NCBI GenBank assembly: GCA_013812695.1
Contig: JACCSZ010000079.1
Location: forward strand, 1 to 15,606
Reading direction: 5' to 3'
Length of the DNA stretch: 15,606 nt
Source: Gemmatimonadales bacterium
GTDB taxonomy: Bacteria; Gemmatimonadota; Gemmatimonadetes; Gemmatimonadales; GWC2-71-9
Part shown: one piece after another, positions 14,661 to 15,606 of the stretch
Position numbering within the stretch: position 1 is the first letter of the stretch
Layout: every line of letters starts with the position of its first letter
Position numbers and translations under genes: made by a program
The notes under the pieces: model-generated
Seen by the model: only the letters and a program-made list of their open reading frames with translations
Told to the model about the DNA's origin: nothing
Database searches by the model: none

Positions 14661-14724
14661 CGTCACCCTGAGCGCGGCGGGGCCATGACTCGAAGCAGGG
14701 CCCTTCGCTGCGCTCAGGGTGACG
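14661..14724. repeat. Perfect 15-bp inverted repeat, dispersed-repeat-like hairpin
   Basis: CGTCACCCTGAGCGC (14661-14675) is the exact reverse complement of GCGCTCAGGGTGACG (14710-14724), with 34 bases between them that hold a partly self-complementary GGGCCC. It lies in the 97-bp gap between the convergent VOC gene and the peptidase-like gene, so it may end both transcripts. The GTCACCCTGAGCG core with a following GCGAAGGGCC on the other strand resembles short palindromic elements scattered between genes in many GC-rich genomes; copy number cannot be judged from one window. Confidence 0.75.
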
Positions 14725-14743
14725 GGGGCGGGCTGACACCTCC

Positions 14744-15217
14744 TCACCCGAACGCATCCGGCGGCCGGAACGGCGAGACCGCCAGCGCCGCCCGGTCGCC
14801 CCGAAACGAGTCCTCGACGATCTGGCCCTGCTGCTCCATGCCGTACGCGTCGAACGGCTTTCCATCCTCCAGCCGGTACGCATACGGGCACTGCCCGACG
14901 CCGAGCGTGCGGTGCAGCAGGCCGCGAAGCTGGGCCGCCGCGGCGCGGATGAAGTAGCGCTGGGCGCCCCAGGCCTGATACTGGCCGCAGTGCGTCAGCT
15001 CGTGCGCGAGCGTGGCGATGTCGCCGGCGCAGCGGTCCGGCAGAAAGACGTGGTTGCCGAGCGCTACGGCGCGGCCCCGACTGGTCCAGAGCACCGCCCG
15101 CCGGAGCGCGCGGGCGGCGCCTCCCTTCTGCCCCCGGTACACCCGCACCCGCTCGCAATCCACCCGCGCCGCCAAGCTCACGAGCCGCCGGCGTTCCTCC
15201 GTCGTCAACCGATCCAT
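14744..15217 (-). CDS. Small HExxH metallopeptidase-like protein (DUF4157-like)
   Basis: A 157-residue protein. ATLAHELTHCGQYQAWG contains the zinc-peptidase motif HELTH at 72-76; Glu128 in AYGMEQQGQIVED is a plausible third ligand in gluzincin style. The overall layout, with a preceding VFLPDR segment and a HELTH-GQYQ helix, resembles DUF4157, which usually forms part of larger secreted or injected proteins. Here it stands alone, without signal peptide or membrane segment. Cys21, Cys63, Cys77 and Cys110 are present. ATG at 15217 follows GGCAGGAA closely; the longer open frame upstream runs into the AI-2E-type gene. Same strand as that gene, 32 bp behind it. Substrate unknown. Confidence 0.75.
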   Translation of the reverse strand: MDRLTTEERRRLVSLAARVDCERVRVYRGQKGGAARALRRAVLWTSRGRAVALGNHVFLPDRCAGDIATLAHELTHCGQYQAWGAQRYFIRAAAAQLRGLLHRTLGVGQCPYAYRLEDGKPFDAYGMEQQGQIVEDSFRGDRAALAVSPFRPPDAFG

Positions 15218-15220
15218 TTC

Positions 15221-15246
15221 CTGCCCGTCTCCATAGTCTGCCCGTC
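15221..15246. repeat. Duplicated 9-mer CTGCCCGTC
   Basis: CTGCCCGTC occurs at 15221-15229 and 15238-15246, one 17-base step apart, filling most of the 32-bp gap between the two minus-strand genes. It shares the CCGTC theme of the octamer arrays near 6000. Short enough that chance is possible. Confidence 0.4.
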
Positions 15247-15249
15247 CGC

Positions 15250-15606
15250 TCACTCGCCCAGGAATTCCCCGATCGGCGCGAGCGACTCGATGTGGTCGCA
15301 GAAAATTTTGAGTGTCGCCAGGAGGGGCACGGCGATGAACGCGCCGCCCACACCCCAGATCCACCACCAGAACACGATGCCGATCAGGATCGCCACCGGA
15401 TTGAGCGTGAGCCGCCGGCCGAGCACCGCCGGCGTGACGAAGTTGGCCTGAATCAGATTGACGGTGAGGTAGGCGCCGGGCACCAGCAGGGCCTGGCCGA
15501 TCGACGGGAAGGTGACGAGCCCGGCCATCGCCAGGAGGCCGAGCATGACGGTGGCACCCACGTACGGGATGAACTCCGCCAGCGCCGCCAGCGCGCCCCA
15601 CAGCAG
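15250..15606 (-). CDS. AI-2E/PerM-family membrane transporter, C-terminal part (5' end beyond window)
   Basis: About 118 residues of the C-terminal end are present; the frame stays open through the right edge of the window. The edge sequence reads LLWGALAALAEFIPYVGATV, the FIPYVG motif of this family, followed by helices, NFVTPAVLGRRLTLNPVAIL, and the closing GVGGAFIAVPLLATLKI segment, all typical of AI-2E transporter (UPF0118/PerM) proteins. These have about eight helices; some act as Na+/H+ antiporters or autoinducer exporters, many are unassigned. The TGA at 15250-15252 is followed 32 bp later by the peptidase-like gene. Confidence 0.9.
   Translation of the reverse strand: MLWGALAALAEFIPYVGATVMLGLLAMAGLVTFPSIGQALLVPGAYLTVNLIQANFVTPAVLGRRLTLNPVAILIGIVFWWWIWGVGGAFIAVPLLATLKIFCDHIESLAPIGEFLGE

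Noticed and set aside
1..15606. tRNA genes, insertion sequences, attachment sites or an origin
   Set aside because: No cloverleaf, transposase, integrase or DnaA-box cluster was seen by eye; a tRNA or IS search would be decisive.

Overview
The window is about 15.6 kb of GC-rich, densely packed chromosomal DNA from a bacterium with an outer membrane: it opens inside a TonB-dependent receptor. Protein family content, frequent GTG starts, GTGA gene overlaps and promoters whose -10 box sits directly before the start codon suit a soil or sediment diderm such as Gemmatimonadota. That assignment is an inference, because no rRNA or other decisive marker is present. No tRNA, rRNA, CRISPR array, transposase or phage gene was seen. 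No stretch longer than 300 bases lacks a gene.

Layout. (1) Positions 3-1154, plus strand: C-terminal part of a TonB-dependent receptor, resembling the ZnuD-like metal receptors. (2) Positions 1207-2814, minus strand: a protein built of about three GAF-like modules with no visible output domain. (3) Positions 2999-5916, plus strand: a copper-resistance operon, copZ-copA-csoR. It starts from a promoter that overlaps a C-tract element looking like a CsoR-family operator, so the last gene probably represses the whole unit until Cu(I) binds. (4) Positions 5917-6021: a convergent intergenic region made of octamer repeats that form a long inverted repeat. (5) Positions 10628 down to 6020, minus strand: a four-gene unit encoding a class V PLP enzyme, a LOG-family phosphoribohydrolase, a deoxyhypusine-synthase-like protein and a Spinster-like MFS transporter. 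(6) Positions 10677-14646, plus strand, divergent from the previous unit: a small conserved-looking protein, type II NADH dehydrogenase, epoxyqueuosine reductase QueG, a DinB-family protein, a DUF4112 membrane protein and a VOC/glyoxalase-fold protein. (7) Positions 14661-14724: a perfect 15-bp inverted repeat resembling a dispersed intergenic repeat. (8) Positions 15606 down to 14744, minus strand: the C-terminal end of an AI-2E/PerM-family membrane protein, then a small HExxH metallopeptidase-like protein.

The best candidate for an undescribed system is the four-gene minus-strand unit. It joins a DHS-fold protein, whose catalytic Lys is present but whose other expected active-site residues are changed, to a nucleotide-cleaving LOG enzyme, a PLP enzyme and a 14-helix-like exporter. 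Bacteria have no eIF5A, so the DHS-like enzyme must have another substrate. A polyamine-type small molecule made and exported by this unit is a reasonable but unproven hypothesis. The divergent promoter region feeding units 5 and 6 is only 48 bp long and appears to drive leaderless mRNAs both ways.
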